This document shows positions 33,830 to 42,232 of a stretch of DNA of 64,000 nucleotides, one piece after another. The notes under the pieces are model-generated. The model saw only the letters and a list, made by a program, of their open reading frames with translations, had not been told where the DNA came from and searched no databases. This DNA comes from Verrucomicrobiia bacterium (GTDB lineage: Bacteria; Patescibacteriota; Saccharimonadia; Saccharimonadales; Saccharimonadaceae). The position numbers and the translations under genes were made by a program. How positions within the stretch are numbered: the stretch's first letter is position 1; each line of letters begins with the position of its first letter. The stretch covers positions 610,473 to 674,472 of the forward strand of contig DASPIB010000001.1 in the NCBI GenBank assembly GCA_035629335.1. Direction: 5' to 3'.

Positions 33830-33845
33830 GCAACTAAATGGTTGC
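33830..33845. promoter_or_regulatory. Candidate ArsR operator GCAAC-N6-GTTGC
   Basis: GCAACTAAATGGTTGC: 5-bp arms, overlapping the -35 box of the MFS promoter (33842-33847) and lying in the divergent region with the SRPBCC-ArsR operon. A bound repressor would block the pump promoter. Confidence 0.55.
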
Positions 33846-33870
33846 ATATTATTACACAATGTTGTATGCT
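33842..33870 (+). promoter_or_regulatory. Leaderless promoter TTGCAT-N17-TATGCT-N7-ATG
   Basis: TTGCAT (33842-33847), 17-nt spacer, TATGCT (33865-33870), 7 nt to ATG 33878. Confidence 0.68.
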
Positions 33871-33877
33871 GACGATT

Positions 33878-35251
33878 ATGAAAAGTTCAAACAATACCAC
33901 CACGAAGCAAGGCCCCACGCCGCGTTTCACCAATCAGCAGCGCATGATTCTGCTTCTTCTACTAGGAGCTGGTTTTATGCTGTCGGTTGATTTTTCAATA
34001 TTAAATGTTGCACTGCCTCAAGTAGGAGCGGGGGTGGGCATGGAACTGGCTCAGCTGCCGTGGGTTGTCTCTGCCTTTGCTTTACCGGCAGCTGGCTTTA
34101 CGCTGCTCTTTGGTAGGCTGGCTGATTTGCTGGGGCGCCGCAAATTATTCCTAGCAGCGATGGCCCTGCTGATTGTCGCCTCACTGCTTGGCGGCTTTGC
34201 AACTAACCCCGAAATGCTGCTGGCTGCCCGAGTCCTCCAAGGCTTGGCTACCGCTATGGCTATTCCGGCCTCGATGTCACTGTTAACTACCACTTTTCCA
34301 GAAGGGCCGCTCCGCGCCCGAGCGCTTGGCTTTAATGGAGCGCTGCTTTCGGGTGGGTTTACGGTTGGCGCACTGGTTGGCGGCACGCTGGTGAGCCTGT
34401 TGAGCTGGCAGGCCGCCTTCTTTATAAACATACCGATCGCGCTCATTATTTTGTGCTTCACACCGTTTTTACTCAACGAAAGTAAGCACCCGCATCATGT
34501 GAAGCTCGATGTGCCGGGCGCCATAACAGTAACGGGCGGTTTGTTAGCCTTAGTGTATGCGATTATTGAAAAGCAGCTTCTGATTGGCGCCGTTGGCGTA
34601 CTGCTGCTGGTTGCGTTTTGGCTGATTGAGCTCCGCTCGGCCGCACCGCTCGCTTCGGTACGAATTTTAAAGCGTCCAACCGTCAAATGGGGTAATTTTG
34701 CCGGGCTGATTATCTTTGTTATGGAACCGGCTATGATTTTCTTGGTGACACTTTACTTACAAAATATTTTGCACATGTCGCCGCTGGCTACCGGCTTGAT
34801 CTTTGGTATCCCGGGCCTTGCCTCGGTGGTAGCGGGTGTGATTGCTGGCCGTTTCATTAGCCGCTTCGGTAGCCGCAAGGTTTTGACGATTGGGCTGGTC
34901 GTGCAGGCGCTTGCAACTCTGCCCTTAGTCCTGCTCGGTGCCGATGCAGCGCTCGCACTCGCAATTTTAATTCCAGCGTTGTTCATCGGCTTCTTTGGCC
35001 ACGTTAGCGCTATTGTTGCCTTCACGGTTACCGCAACTGCTGAACTGCCAAACGAAGAACAAGGTTTAGCCACCGGCTTGGTGTCGATGACCCAGCAAGT
35101 CGCCCTCACGATTGGCGTTCCGCTGCTAGGTGCAGTCGCCGCCACCCAAAGCGTAGAACTCGCCGGCGTTCACTTAGCTCTGGCGGTAAACGTTGCGGTC
35201 ACGCTGGTTGGCACCGCCCTTATTTGGTATGGCTTACGGCAGCGAGCTTAG
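33878..35251 (+). CDS. MFS efflux transporter
   Basis: 457 residues from ATG 33878, set by the promoter (7 nt from the -10 box); the frame extends 12 codons upstream without support. About 14 hydrophobic segments, with the MFS loop motif FGRLADLLGRRKLF and motif-C-like GFTVGALVGGTL, and 'SVDFSILNVALPQV' in the first helix (DHA2 family, D1 motif). A proton-driven export pump for a toxic compound is likely. Its promoter overlaps a palindrome that also lies upstream of the divergent SRPBCC-ArsR operon, so it is probably ArsR controlled. The last 32 nt overlap the convergent methyltransferase gene. Confidence 0.87.
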   Translation: MKSSNNTTTKQGPTPRFTNQQRMILLLLLGAGFMLSVDFSILNVALPQVGAGVGMELAQLPWVVSAFALPAAGFTLLFGRLADLLGRRKLFLAAMALLIVASLLGGFATNPEMLLAARVLQGLATAMAIPASMSLLTTTFPEGPLRARALGFNGALLSGGFTVGALVGGTLVSLLSWQAAFFINIPIALIILCFTPFLLNESKHPHHVKLDVPGAITVTGGLLALVYAIIEKQLLIGAVGVLLLVAFWLIELRSAAPLASVRILKRPTVKWGNFAGLIIFVMEPAMIFLVTLYLQNILHMSPLATGLIFGIPGLASVVAGVIAGRFISRFGSRKVLTIGLVVQALATLPLVLLGADAALALAILIPALFIGFFGHVSAIVAFTVTATAELPNEEQGLATGLVSMTQQVALTIGVPLLGAVAATQSVELAGVHLALAVNVAVTLVGTALIWYGLRQRA

Positions 35252-35819
35252 GCCGCCCGACGAAATAGGTCAATCCTTTTACTCTATCCATCGCCACCTG
35301 TTGAAAATAAATCTCAAGTAGCTGAAGGTCATCGCTACTTACAGCGATGACCTTTTTATGGTCTTCGACATCTTCAAGGAGTGGAGTGATTACTACGAAC
35401 AAACCTTGTGGATGTAGCATTTGCTTCAGCTTCTCAAGAAACGCTGGCTTGTCCTTAATAAATGCATAGACTAATTTGCACGTTACCAGCCCGAAAGGGG
35501 CTAGAGCTGCGAGCTGTTGTTTTAAATCATCCCGCTCAAGATCCGCCTGAAGGTAAGTTAGGCGTTGACTCGAAACATTGGTGAGCCTCGCAGCGCGCTG
35601 CACGGCTTCCTCAGAGGCATCAACACCAATCAAACTATAGCCACGATGATACAGCTCACGGGTAAGCTGTCCCGTACCACAGCCAAGGTCAAGGCCGGTT
35701 TTTGGCGCATCGGGTAGCTCGTATTTCAAGAAGCTATCTATCTCCTGGGAAGAAATGAGCTGAAAGTCTCGCTCTTGCTTGTATACCTGGCTCCAATGCT
35801 GATTTGTTGATGAGTGCAT
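35220..35819 (-). CDS. Class I SAM-dependent methyltransferase
   Basis: 199 residues with SAM motif I (GLDLGCGTGQLT), the following acidic VDASEEA, motif II region 'YLQADLERDD' and motif-III-like 'LKQMLHPQGLFVVITPL'. Typical of small-molecule O/N-methyltransferases or TehB-like detoxification proteins; the target is unknown. The C-terminal end overlaps the MFS gene by 32 nt in opposite orientation, an unusual convergent overlap. Confidence 0.85.
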   Translation of the reverse strand: MHSSTNQHWSQVYKQERDFQLISSQEIDSFLKYELPDAPKTGLDLGCGTGQLTRELYHRGYSLIGVDASEEAVQRAARLTNVSSQRLTYLQADLERDDLKQQLAALAPFGLVTCKLVYAFIKDKPAFLEKLKQMLHPQGLFVVITPLLEDVEDHKKVIAVSSDDLQLLEIYFQQVAMDRVKGLTYFVGRPKLAAVSHTK

Positions 35820-36034
35820 AATACGTCCGAATAGTTAATAAGTTCATCTTTCGTTAATTCCCGTGCTTACATTTCTCCGATCAAGCCGACGTGGAGTTGC
35901 TTTTTTTCTTTCAAGAATCGAGAGCAAGGAAGCTCCTTGTGCACTTATCTGTGCCAAGTATTTAATCATGGATGCCTGAGAGTGCCAAATCTTCCACGGC
36001 TTGATCCAGCTAGTCACCAGGCCCACACAACTGC

Positions 36035-36040
36035 TATGAT
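36035..36040 (+). promoter_or_regulatory. Leaderless-type extended -10 TGCTATGAT
   Basis: TG-C-TATGAT, then 7 nt to the ATG at 36048. A TAGTCA at 36011-36016 gives an 18-nt spacer. Confidence 0.5.
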
Positions 36041-36047
36041 AAGTAAA

Positions 36048-37280
36048 ATGTTCCGACAAATACAATTTAAAAGTCTCATCTATATCCAGCAATTTCTTGG
36101 CGACTGTATGCCAATCTACCCACTTTACGCGCTGATGTTTGCCCAGCAGGGTGGCTTGGATAATACGGCGATTAGCTATTTGTTTATTATTTGGGTACTC
36201 ATCGCCATGGTCGCCGAGGTACCAACTGGTATTATAGCCGACAGAATGTCACGCAAACAGGCGCTTATGTATAGCTATTTGCTGCAGGCGGCGGCTTTTC
36301 TTGTGTGGCTTGCCGTGCCTTCGTTTGGTGGGTATGCAGCCGGATTTGTGCTGTGGGGGATTGGGTATGCGTTTTCTTCTGGCACATTTCAGGCGTATTT
36401 ATACGAAGAATTAAAGGCGCAAGGCGACAAAATCTTATTTAATAAAGTGTTTGCCCGCAGTCAAAGCTTGAAACTAGCCGGAATGATGCTGGCTTACGCG
36501 ACTGCGCCACTGCTAGGAGCCACTAATTATACTCTTTTACTTTGGCTCAGCGCTGGAATTTCTTTCATTACTCTCGGTGTAACCTTTCTTTTGCCCTACA
36601 AGAGCAAACGGGTCAAGCATGCATCGCAGCCAGTGGAGCCGTTTTTTCAAACACTCAGTCAGGCCACTAAAGACATTAAGCATAACAAGCAGGCGCTCAT
36701 TTATGTTATTGCGCTCGGTATTCTTACCGGCATCATTGGCACGATGGAAGAATATACGCCGCTTTTTTATAGCAATATCGGCGTTCCAATTGACGCTATC
36801 CCGTTATGGCTGGCGGCCGGCTTGGTATTATCGAGCTTGGTGGGCTGGTTTGCTCATCGACTTTCAGGGCTTCGTTTTGTAACCGTTGCATTGTTTGTGG
36901 TTGGTGCCAGTGCCGTGCTATTCGCCGGAACCACTTATCAGCTAATTGGGCCAGTTGCCATGCTGATTTTTATGAGAATCATCATGCTGGCTCAAACACT
37001 CTTTGGCGCATCGATGCAGCATGTTATTCAGGATAACCGCCGGGCGACTATTGGATCTTTGGCCTCTTTTAGTGGTCAGGTAGTATCATTAGGCATCTTT
37101 GGTGTTGCGATCATCTTATTTAACAACTTCAGCCAAACGACAACTTACCAAATTTTAGCCGTCGGTTTTGTTGCCCTAGGATTGCTACTGGTAGTCATGG
37201 GCGGCACGAGGCATTTGCGAGTCACTCCGCCTCGAGACGGCGAAGCTCTGCCGCTACCCGGACCTCAACTGAAGCCATAG
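36048..37280 (+). CDS. MFS transporter (12-TMS type)
   Basis: 410 residues from ATG 36048 (MFRQIQFKSLIYIQQF), chosen because TATGAT lies 7 nt upstream and because a 410-residue MFS protein is standard; a frame from 35937 would add an unlikely soluble tail. Twelve hydrophobic segments, loop 2-3 motif 'GIIADRMSRKQALMYS' and central basic loop 'LPYKSKRVKHASQPVEPF'. Substrate unknown, probably an exporter. The C-terminal tail is soluble and proline-rich. Confidence 0.85.
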   Translation: MFRQIQFKSLIYIQQFLGDCMPIYPLYALMFAQQGGLDNTAISYLFIIWVLIAMVAEVPTGIIADRMSRKQALMYSYLLQAAAFLVWLAVPSFGGYAAGFVLWGIGYAFSSGTFQAYLYEELKAQGDKILFNKVFARSQSLKLAGMMLAYATAPLLGATNYTLLLWLSAGISFITLGVTFLLPYKSKRVKHASQPVEPFFQTLSQATKDIKHNKQALIYVIALGILTGIIGTMEEYTPLFYSNIGVPIDAIPLWLAAGLVLSSLVGWFAHRLSGLRFVTVALFVVGASAVLFAGTTYQLIGPVAMLIFMRIIMLAQTLFGASMQHVIQDNRRATIGSLASFSGQVVSLGIFGVAIILFNNFSQTTTYQILAVGFVALGLLLVVMGGTRHLRVTPPRDGEALPLPGPQLKP

Positions 37281-37342
37281 CGGCGTGAGCTTGGTTTCAG
37301 TAGATGCCCTTGGCACTGCATGATGCTATACGTGACACGCAC

Positions 37343-39589
37343 TTAGAGGTATTTGCCAGTGACGGATTGGCTGCTGCGTTTCATTTCTTCGGGTGTGCCT
37401 TCAAATACAATCTTCCCGCCATCGTGACCAGCGCCCGGGCCCATATCGATTACCCAGTCGGCCTGTGCTACGACATCGAGGTTGTGTTCGATCACAATAA
37501 CTGTGCTGCCATTATCAACCAAACGGTTCATGATGCCGATCACCCGCTTAACATCCGACATATGTAGCCCGGTCGTTGGTTCGTCCAGAATATATATATT
37601 GCCGCGGTTTTTTAAATGTAGCGCCAGCTTGATACGTTGCCGTTCACCACCAGATAACGTATCGAGCGGCTGGCCCAATTTTAGATAGCCGATGCCCACT
37701 TCTTGCATCTGGGCCAGCACTTGGTGAATATCGGGTTCGCTAAAGAATACCGCCGCCTCGTCAACACTCAGCTGCAAAATGTCATAAATGTTTTTGCCTC
37801 GAAGCGAGTAGCTAAGGGTGCGGTCGGTAAATCGCTTACCTTTACAGAGCTCACAAACGGTGACGATCGGATCCATAAAGGCTAGGTCGGTAGAGGTTAC
37901 ACCTAAGCCTTTGCATTCTGGGCAGGCGCCTTCAGAATTAAAACTAAACAACGATGACTCAACCTGATTTGCCGCTGCCAGTAACCCACGAATGGAGTCA
38001 AGAATGCCCACAAATGAAGCCGGGGTTGAACGTTTTGAGGCATGAATGGCGCTTTGATCAATAGTGATAGCCTCTGGGTGCTGCGCCGCCAACACCCCGT
38101 GTATCAGCGAGCTTTTACCCGAACCGGCCACCCCAGTCACCACTGTTAGCACCTGCTTTGGTATTTCCACGCTCACGTTCTGTAGGTTGTGCAGATTAGC
38201 ATTTTTGATAGATAAAAAGCCGTTTGGTTTTCTGGGGGTTTGCTTAATCGCCAACTGGCGCCGCAAAAACCGAGCCGTGAGTGTTTCCGATGCCTGAAAG
38301 TCGTGTAGGCTACCTTCAAACACAACTTCGCCACCGTGCGTGCCAGCGCCTGGCCCCATATCGACAATGTGATCGGCAATGTTGATTACGTCCGGATCGT
38401 GTTCAACGACCAGTACAGTATTGCCTTTATCGCGCAGCTGGCGAAGCAGAGCATTGAGCTTGTGTACATTACTTGGGTGCAAACCAATACTCGGTTCATC
38501 AAAAATATACGTCAGGTCGCTCAAGCTGCTGCCCAGATGTTTGACCATTTTAATGCGCTGCGACTCACCACCCGAAAGCGTGCCGGTGTGGCGGTCTAGG
38601 CTTAAGTAACCTAGGCCAATTTCAATTAGATTTTCCAGCCGTTCGCTTATCTCCTGAATGACGGTTCGGGCTTTGGCGTCGGTTACACCTGCTAAAAAGG
38701 CCTGTAAATCTGTTATTTGCATAGCCGCGCAGTCGGCGATATTTTTGCCATTTATTTTACAGCTTAAAACCTCAGGCTTCAGCCGGGCACCATGACACAC
38801 CGGGCAAACACCTTTTACCACCACCTGCTTGATGGCGGCGTGCGTTTTGAGCTCGCGGCTGTCTTTTGAGAAAAAGTCTTCTTTAAATCGGACCAAAATG
38901 CCTCGGTAGCGGTGCGTCGAAGGATACTCGGGGTGTGGATTGGTAATCTTGACATCGGTTTTATTAAGCAGCGTATCCCACTCGTCTTCAGTGTAGTCGC
39001 CTAGTTTTTTATCGTTATCAAATAGACCAGAATGCACATAGCGCTTCCAGCGGTAGCCACCCGGCTGGAAAGTAGGGAACTGGATCGCCCCTTCGTTTAA
39101 CGATTTCGATTTGTCGATTAAACGATCAACATCAACCGTTTGCTCCGTTCCCAAACCCTGGCAATGCGCGCACATGCCTTCTGGGTCGTTAAACGAGAAA
39201 ACATTTGAATACCCAACAAACGGCTGGCCAACACGCGAGAACAGCAGGCGTAAGAAAGTATAAATATCTGTTACCGTGCCAACAGTTGAACGAGCATTAT
39301 TGCCAATCCGTTTTTGGTCAACCACCATCGCCACCGATAAGTTTTCAAGCAAATCAGCATCAGGCTGGCCATAGTGTGCCAAGCGATGACGAATAAAGCT
39401 CGAGTAGGTTTCGTTGAGTTGACGCTGCGATTCGGCAGCGATAGTATCAAACACCAACGACGATTTTCCCGAACCCGAAACGCCCGTAAATACCGTTATT
39501 TGATGTTTTGGTATTTCGAGCGAGACGTTTTTTAGGTTATTCTCGCGGGCGCCGACAATGCGGATGGTATTTTTACGGATATTCTTCAT
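37343..39589 (-). CDS. UvrA-like ABC ATPase (short, drug-resistance type)
   Basis: 748 residues, about 190 shorter than canonical UvrA. Two nucleotide-binding domains: Walker A FTGVSGSGKSSL and VTGVAGSGKSSL, signatures LSGGESQRIKMVKHL and LSGGERQRIKLALHL, Walker B YIFDEPSIGLHPS and YILDEPTTGLHMS. Zinc-binding CAHCQGLG, CPVCHG and CPECKG...CELCKG motifs are kept. The UvrB-contact region looks reduced, as in UvrA2/DrrC-like proteins found beside drug-efflux genes. Roles in drug resistance or DNA protection are both possible. Start ATG 39589 follows AAGGAGGCGTATAG. Divergent from a MarR operon across a perfect palindrome. Confidence 0.9.
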   Translation of the reverse strand: MKNIRKNTIRIVGARENNLKNVSLEIPKHQITVFTGVSGSGKSSLVFDTIAAESQRQLNETYSSFIRHRLAHYGQPDADLLENLSVAMVVDQKRIGNNARSTVGTVTDIYTFLRLLFSRVGQPFVGYSNVFSFNDPEGMCAHCQGLGTEQTVDVDRLIDKSKSLNEGAIQFPTFQPGGYRWKRYVHSGLFDNDKKLGDYTEDEWDTLLNKTDVKITNPHPEYPSTHRYRGILVRFKEDFFSKDSRELKTHAAIKQVVVKGVCPVCHGARLKPEVLSCKINGKNIADCAAMQITDLQAFLAGVTDAKARTVIQEISERLENLIEIGLGYLSLDRHTGTLSGGESQRIKMVKHLGSSLSDLTYIFDEPSIGLHPSNVHKLNALLRQLRDKGNTVLVVEHDPDVINIADHIVDMGPGAGTHGGEVVFEGSLHDFQASETLTARFLRRQLAIKQTPRKPNGFLSIKNANLHNLQNVSVEIPKQVLTVVTGVAGSGKSSLIHGVLAAQHPEAITIDQSAIHASKRSTPASFVGILDSIRGLLAAANQVESSLFSFNSEGACPECKGLGVTSTDLAFMDPIVTVCELCKGKRFTDRTLSYSLRGKNIYDILQLSVDEAAVFFSEPDIHQVLAQMQEVGIGYLKLGQPLDTLSGGERQRIKLALHLKNRGNIYILDEPTTGLHMSDVKRVIGIMNRLVDNGSTVIVIEHNLDVVAQADWVIDMGPGAGHDGGKIVFEGTPEEMKRSSQSVTGKYL

Positions 39590-39658
39590 AATCTATACGC
39601 CTCCTTGTTGGAATTGTCATTAGGAAAATCATAGCATAGATCATAATGTAAATTAATA

Positions 39659-39687
39659 TTGACAGTATACTGTCAATTAGTTATTAT
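39659..39687 (+). promoter_or_regulatory. MarR-type palindrome within a consensus leaderless promoter
   Basis: TTGACAGTATACTGTCAA (39659-39676) is a perfect 18-bp palindrome. Its left half is the -35 box of TTGACA-N17-TATTAT (39682-39687), followed by 6 nt and the MarR start codon at 39694. The palindrome sits between MarR and the divergent UvrA-like gene, so MarR probably represses itself, and perhaps uvrA-like, here. Confidence 0.85.
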
Positions 39688-39693
39688 TGTTCT

Positions 39694-40200
39694 ATGACCC
39701 CAGACTCACAACCCAAATCAGTGCACCTTATCGAACAATTCGCCCTCACCGTCTTTACGGCGAACGACTTACTCATGCAAAATGGCGATCGACTTACAAA
39801 AGACTTGGGGCAGAGCAGTGCTCGATGGCAGGTGCTGGGCCGCGTGTATCATCAGCCGCAAACAGTCGCCGGCATCGCCCGAACCATGGGTCACGCTCGA
39901 CAAAGCGTGCAGCGAATCGCCGATGCGCTCGCTGCGGATGGACTGGTGATTTTTAAAGACAACCCGGCTGATCGTCGCACGAAACTGCTCCAGGTTACGC
40001 CTGAAGGCGAGCGCATTTTGCAGCAAATCGCGCTGCGTAATGCAGCGTGGGCCGAAGCAGTCATTACTAAACTCGACCTGCGTCAACTCGAAGAGGTAGT
40101 CACCGGGCTCACCTCGATTGCCGAAGTCATGGCCGCAAATTTGTATATTTCTACGATGAGTGATCAATTAAAGAACAAGGAGGAGCGTCATGCTCGATAA
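39694..40200 (+). CDS. MarR-family transcriptional regulator
   Basis: 168 residues with the MarR winged helix: 'SSARWQVLGRVYHQPQTVAGIARTMGHARQSVQRIADALAADGLVIFKDNPADRRTKLLQVTPEGERIL' contains the recognition helix and the DRR wing. MarR proteins repress divergent detoxification operons and release DNA on ligand binding. It starts an operon with a DUF1905 gene (overlap of 11 nt) and a TIGR03086-like protein. The start codon follows a consensus promoter with no leader. Confidence 0.92.
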   Translation: MTPDSQPKSVHLIEQFALTVFTANDLLMQNGDRLTKDLGQSSARWQVLGRVYHQPQTVAGIARTMGHARQSVQRIADALAADGLVIFKDNPADRRTKLLQVTPEGERILQQIALRNAAWAEAVITKLDLRQLEEVVTGLTSIAEVMAANLYISTMSDQLKNKEERHAR

Positions 40201-40456
40201 AACATTTACCGCCACCATTGAAGGCGGAGGCAGTAAAGGCGCCTGGAGCTACGTTGCCTGGCCAGAAGCCAAGAACTTTTTTGGCACCGGAAAGTCGGTG
40301 AAAGTAGTTGCCCAGATCGAAGGCCATGAATTTCAAGCAACATTCATGCCGCTCGGCGGTGGCGTTGCCATGCTGCCACTACGCGCGCCCATTATGGAGG
40401 CAGCCGGTAAACAACTGGGCGATACTGTTACTGTCCGTTTAAAGCAACGTTTGTAA
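40190..40456 (+). CDS. DUF1905-family protein
   Basis: 88 residues: 'FTATIEGGGSKGAWSYVAWPEA' and 'VKVVAQIEGHEFQATFMPLGGGVAMLPLRAPIMEAAGKQLGDTVTVRL' match DUF1905 (a small all-beta domain). The gene starts inside the MarR gene (11-nt overlap) with AAGGAGGAGCGTC as a strong ribosome binding site. Function unknown; usually near repressors and detoxification genes. Confidence 0.85.
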   Translation: MLDKTFTATIEGGGSKGAWSYVAWPEAKNFFGTGKSVKVVAQIEGHEFQATFMPLGGGVAMLPLRAPIMEAAGKQLGDTVTVRLKQRL

Positions 40457-40465
40457 AGGAAGCAT

Positions 40466-41059
40466 ATGGACATTAAAACATTATTTACTACCACCAACAC
40501 CATCCTGACCGAGCGCATGATCCACATCAAGCCCGAGCACTTTTCATTACTGGCACCGCTACACATCCGCTATAGCGATCAGCTGACGCTGCGTGACGCC
40601 ATAAACATTCAGGCCCACGAGAACGCTAGCGTGCCGCGCGTGCTGGCAGGCGAAAAGAACATTTCAGCTAATTACGAGCTAAAAGAAGACTTACTGCCAG
40701 ACGACTTTGTTGCAGCATTTCAACAGCTGACCGAAGTTGCTAATACAGCCGTGCAGAAGCACGACGACCTCGAACAATTAGTTCATTTGTCTTACGGCGA
40801 TTTTCCAGCGAAAGACTACCTGCGCGACATTATCATTGAACGCAGTCTTACGGCCTACGATGTCGCCCAAACAATTGGCCTCGAGGCTGCCTTGCCAGCA
40901 GAGGTGGTGCAGCAGCTCTGGGATATTCTCTTACCGATTGCGGATTTATTACACTCGATGCAGGTGCTACCCACGGCAATTACAGTTTCCGGCAACGCGC
41001 CACTTGAACACAAATTACTGGCATCAGCTGGGCGCGACCCGTCGGCGTATCTTTCTTAG
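40466..41059 (+). CDS. TIGR03086/mycothiol-dependent maleylpyruvate isomerase-like protein
   Basis: 197 residues: an N-terminal DinB-like helical bundle, then 'VHLSYGDFPAKDYLRDIIIERSLTAYDVAQTIGL' and the closing 'LLASAGRDPSAYLS', the usual pattern of TIGR03086-family proteins. DinB-fold relatives bind metal and some use bacillithiol or mycothiol. The typical metal histidines are not evident. Nine nucleotides separate it from DUF1905; it is the third gene of the MarR operon. Confidence 0.78.
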   Translation: MDIKTLFTTTNTILTERMIHIKPEHFSLLAPLHIRYSDQLTLRDAINIQAHENASVPRVLAGEKNISANYELKEDLLPDDFVAAFQQLTEVANTAVQKHDDLEQLVHLSYGDFPAKDYLRDIIIERSLTAYDVAQTIGLEAALPAEVVQQLWDILLPIADLLHSMQVLPTAITVSGNAPLEHKLLASAGRDPSAYLS

Positions 41060-41079
41060 CTCCGTCTTGTGCTTGACTG

Positions 41080-41622
41080 TTATAGCTCCAGAAGTCGGGT
41101 CACCGTGTTCCAGCCACGAATAGTCATCGATTGGTACACCGGCGTGGAGGCAATTTTGTTAATGCGGCTTTGGGTTAGTTTGGCCAGCAGCTGCTGCGTG
41201 TAGATTGCTTGACCACCTGACCAGATTTGGTCGATATCCTCCCGCAATTCAAAAGCCTCCATGGCACTATCGACCGAAACGCCCATCAAGAAAAACACGT
41301 AGTAGCGATATTTGTCGGGGGCGATACCAAAGTCTTTTGGCGCTTGCGCAATAATTTGGCTTAGCTGGTCTTTGGTTAAAATCAGCACCTTAATCAACGA
41401 GCTATCAAGCGCAAATTTAGTGGGTAACATCGCTTCGATCTCTTTGGTAAGCTGGTCGGGTTGTTTATCAGAAGTAAAAACGACGTTACCGCTGGCAATC
41501 AAAGTCTTAACATTTTGATACCCAAGCTCTTCAAGATATTGCCTGAGCGCCGCCATAGGCACTTTGTTTTTACCACCAACGTTTATGCCACGCAGCAATG
41601 CAATGTAGGAAGTGGCGCGCAT
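41080..41622 (-). CDS. DUF1697-family protein
   Basis: 180 residues from ATG 41622 (behind GAGGAGAAGAA). 'YIALLRGINVGGKNKVPMAALRQYLEELGYQNVKTLIASGNVVF' is the DUF1697 N-terminal signature and 'NTVTRLLEL' its usual end. These proteins are widespread and uncharacterised. It lies on the same strand after a cupin gene (62-nt gap). Confidence 0.88.
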   Translation of the reverse strand: MRATSYIALLRGINVGGKNKVPMAALRQYLEELGYQNVKTLIASGNVVFTSDKQPDQLTKEIEAMLPTKFALDSSLIKVLILTKDQLSQIIAQAPKDFGIAPDKYRYYVFFLMGVSVDSAMEAFELREDIDQIWSGGQAIYTQQLLAKLTQSRINKIASTPVYQSMTIRGWNTVTRLLEL

Positions 41623-41684
41623 TTCTTCTCCTCGATGTTTATCTAGAATTACTTTCATTCATCGTAGCATACCAAAGTTCACTC

Positions 41685-42065
41685 TTACTCGTCTTCGGCC
41701 AAATGAATAATCGCGAGGGTCGTTTTCTTGATAGCCACGGTGGTGTGCCCCTTGCTACCCATATCTTCACCTAGTATCATCTCGCCCGGCTTAAACAGTC
41801 TCGTTTCGCCATCGGTGGTAGCTTCTTCAAGCTCGCCCTCGACAACAATCCCTAAAATACGGCTCGGCGCAGGATGAAAATCGCCCGACCAGCCTTCAGG
41901 CAGCACCAAAAACCGTATGCCGGTTGCCGCTAGCACTTCGGTGCTGCGTAACACGGGAGCAGGCGGCGCAAAGTTAAGTTGAGATGTATCAAGGGTTATA
42001 TCTTTAAAGCTAGTGTTTCCTTCTGTATCCGCAATAATTTTAGCAATCGAGCGGGGTTTAAGCAT
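41685..42065 (-). CDS. Cupin-domain protein
   Basis: 126 residues. 'FLVLPEGWSGDFHPAPSRILGIVVEGELEEATTDGETRLFKPGEMILGEDMGSKGHTTVA' follows the cupin double-motif: H-P-A-P (motif 1 His), a 'G-x-x-E-G-E-x-E' turn, then H in 'KGHTT' (motif 2). Such proteins bind a metal and a small acid or sugar. Ribosome binding site GGAGGACGCGC. Convergent with nothing, divergent from the ThDP operon. Confidence 0.8.
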   Translation of the reverse strand: MLKPRSIAKIIADTEGNTSFKDITLDTSQLNFAPPAPVLRSTEVLAATGIRFLVLPEGWSGDFHPAPSRILGIVVEGELEEATTDGETRLFKPGEMILGEDMGSKGHTTVAIKKTTLAIIHLAEDE

Positions 42066-42232
42066 GCGCGTCCTCCGTTAAAATTTTGTTATTGCTATTC
42101 CTAGAATCTAGCATAGCACTCTGCCATTGGCTTTTTGACTAACTGTTCAGCAAAAAACTTATAGTTAAAAGGTAGTTAAGATCTCCCGCATATACTCTCT
42201 TAGGGCATAAACAAAAAGGGTAGGGCACACAG

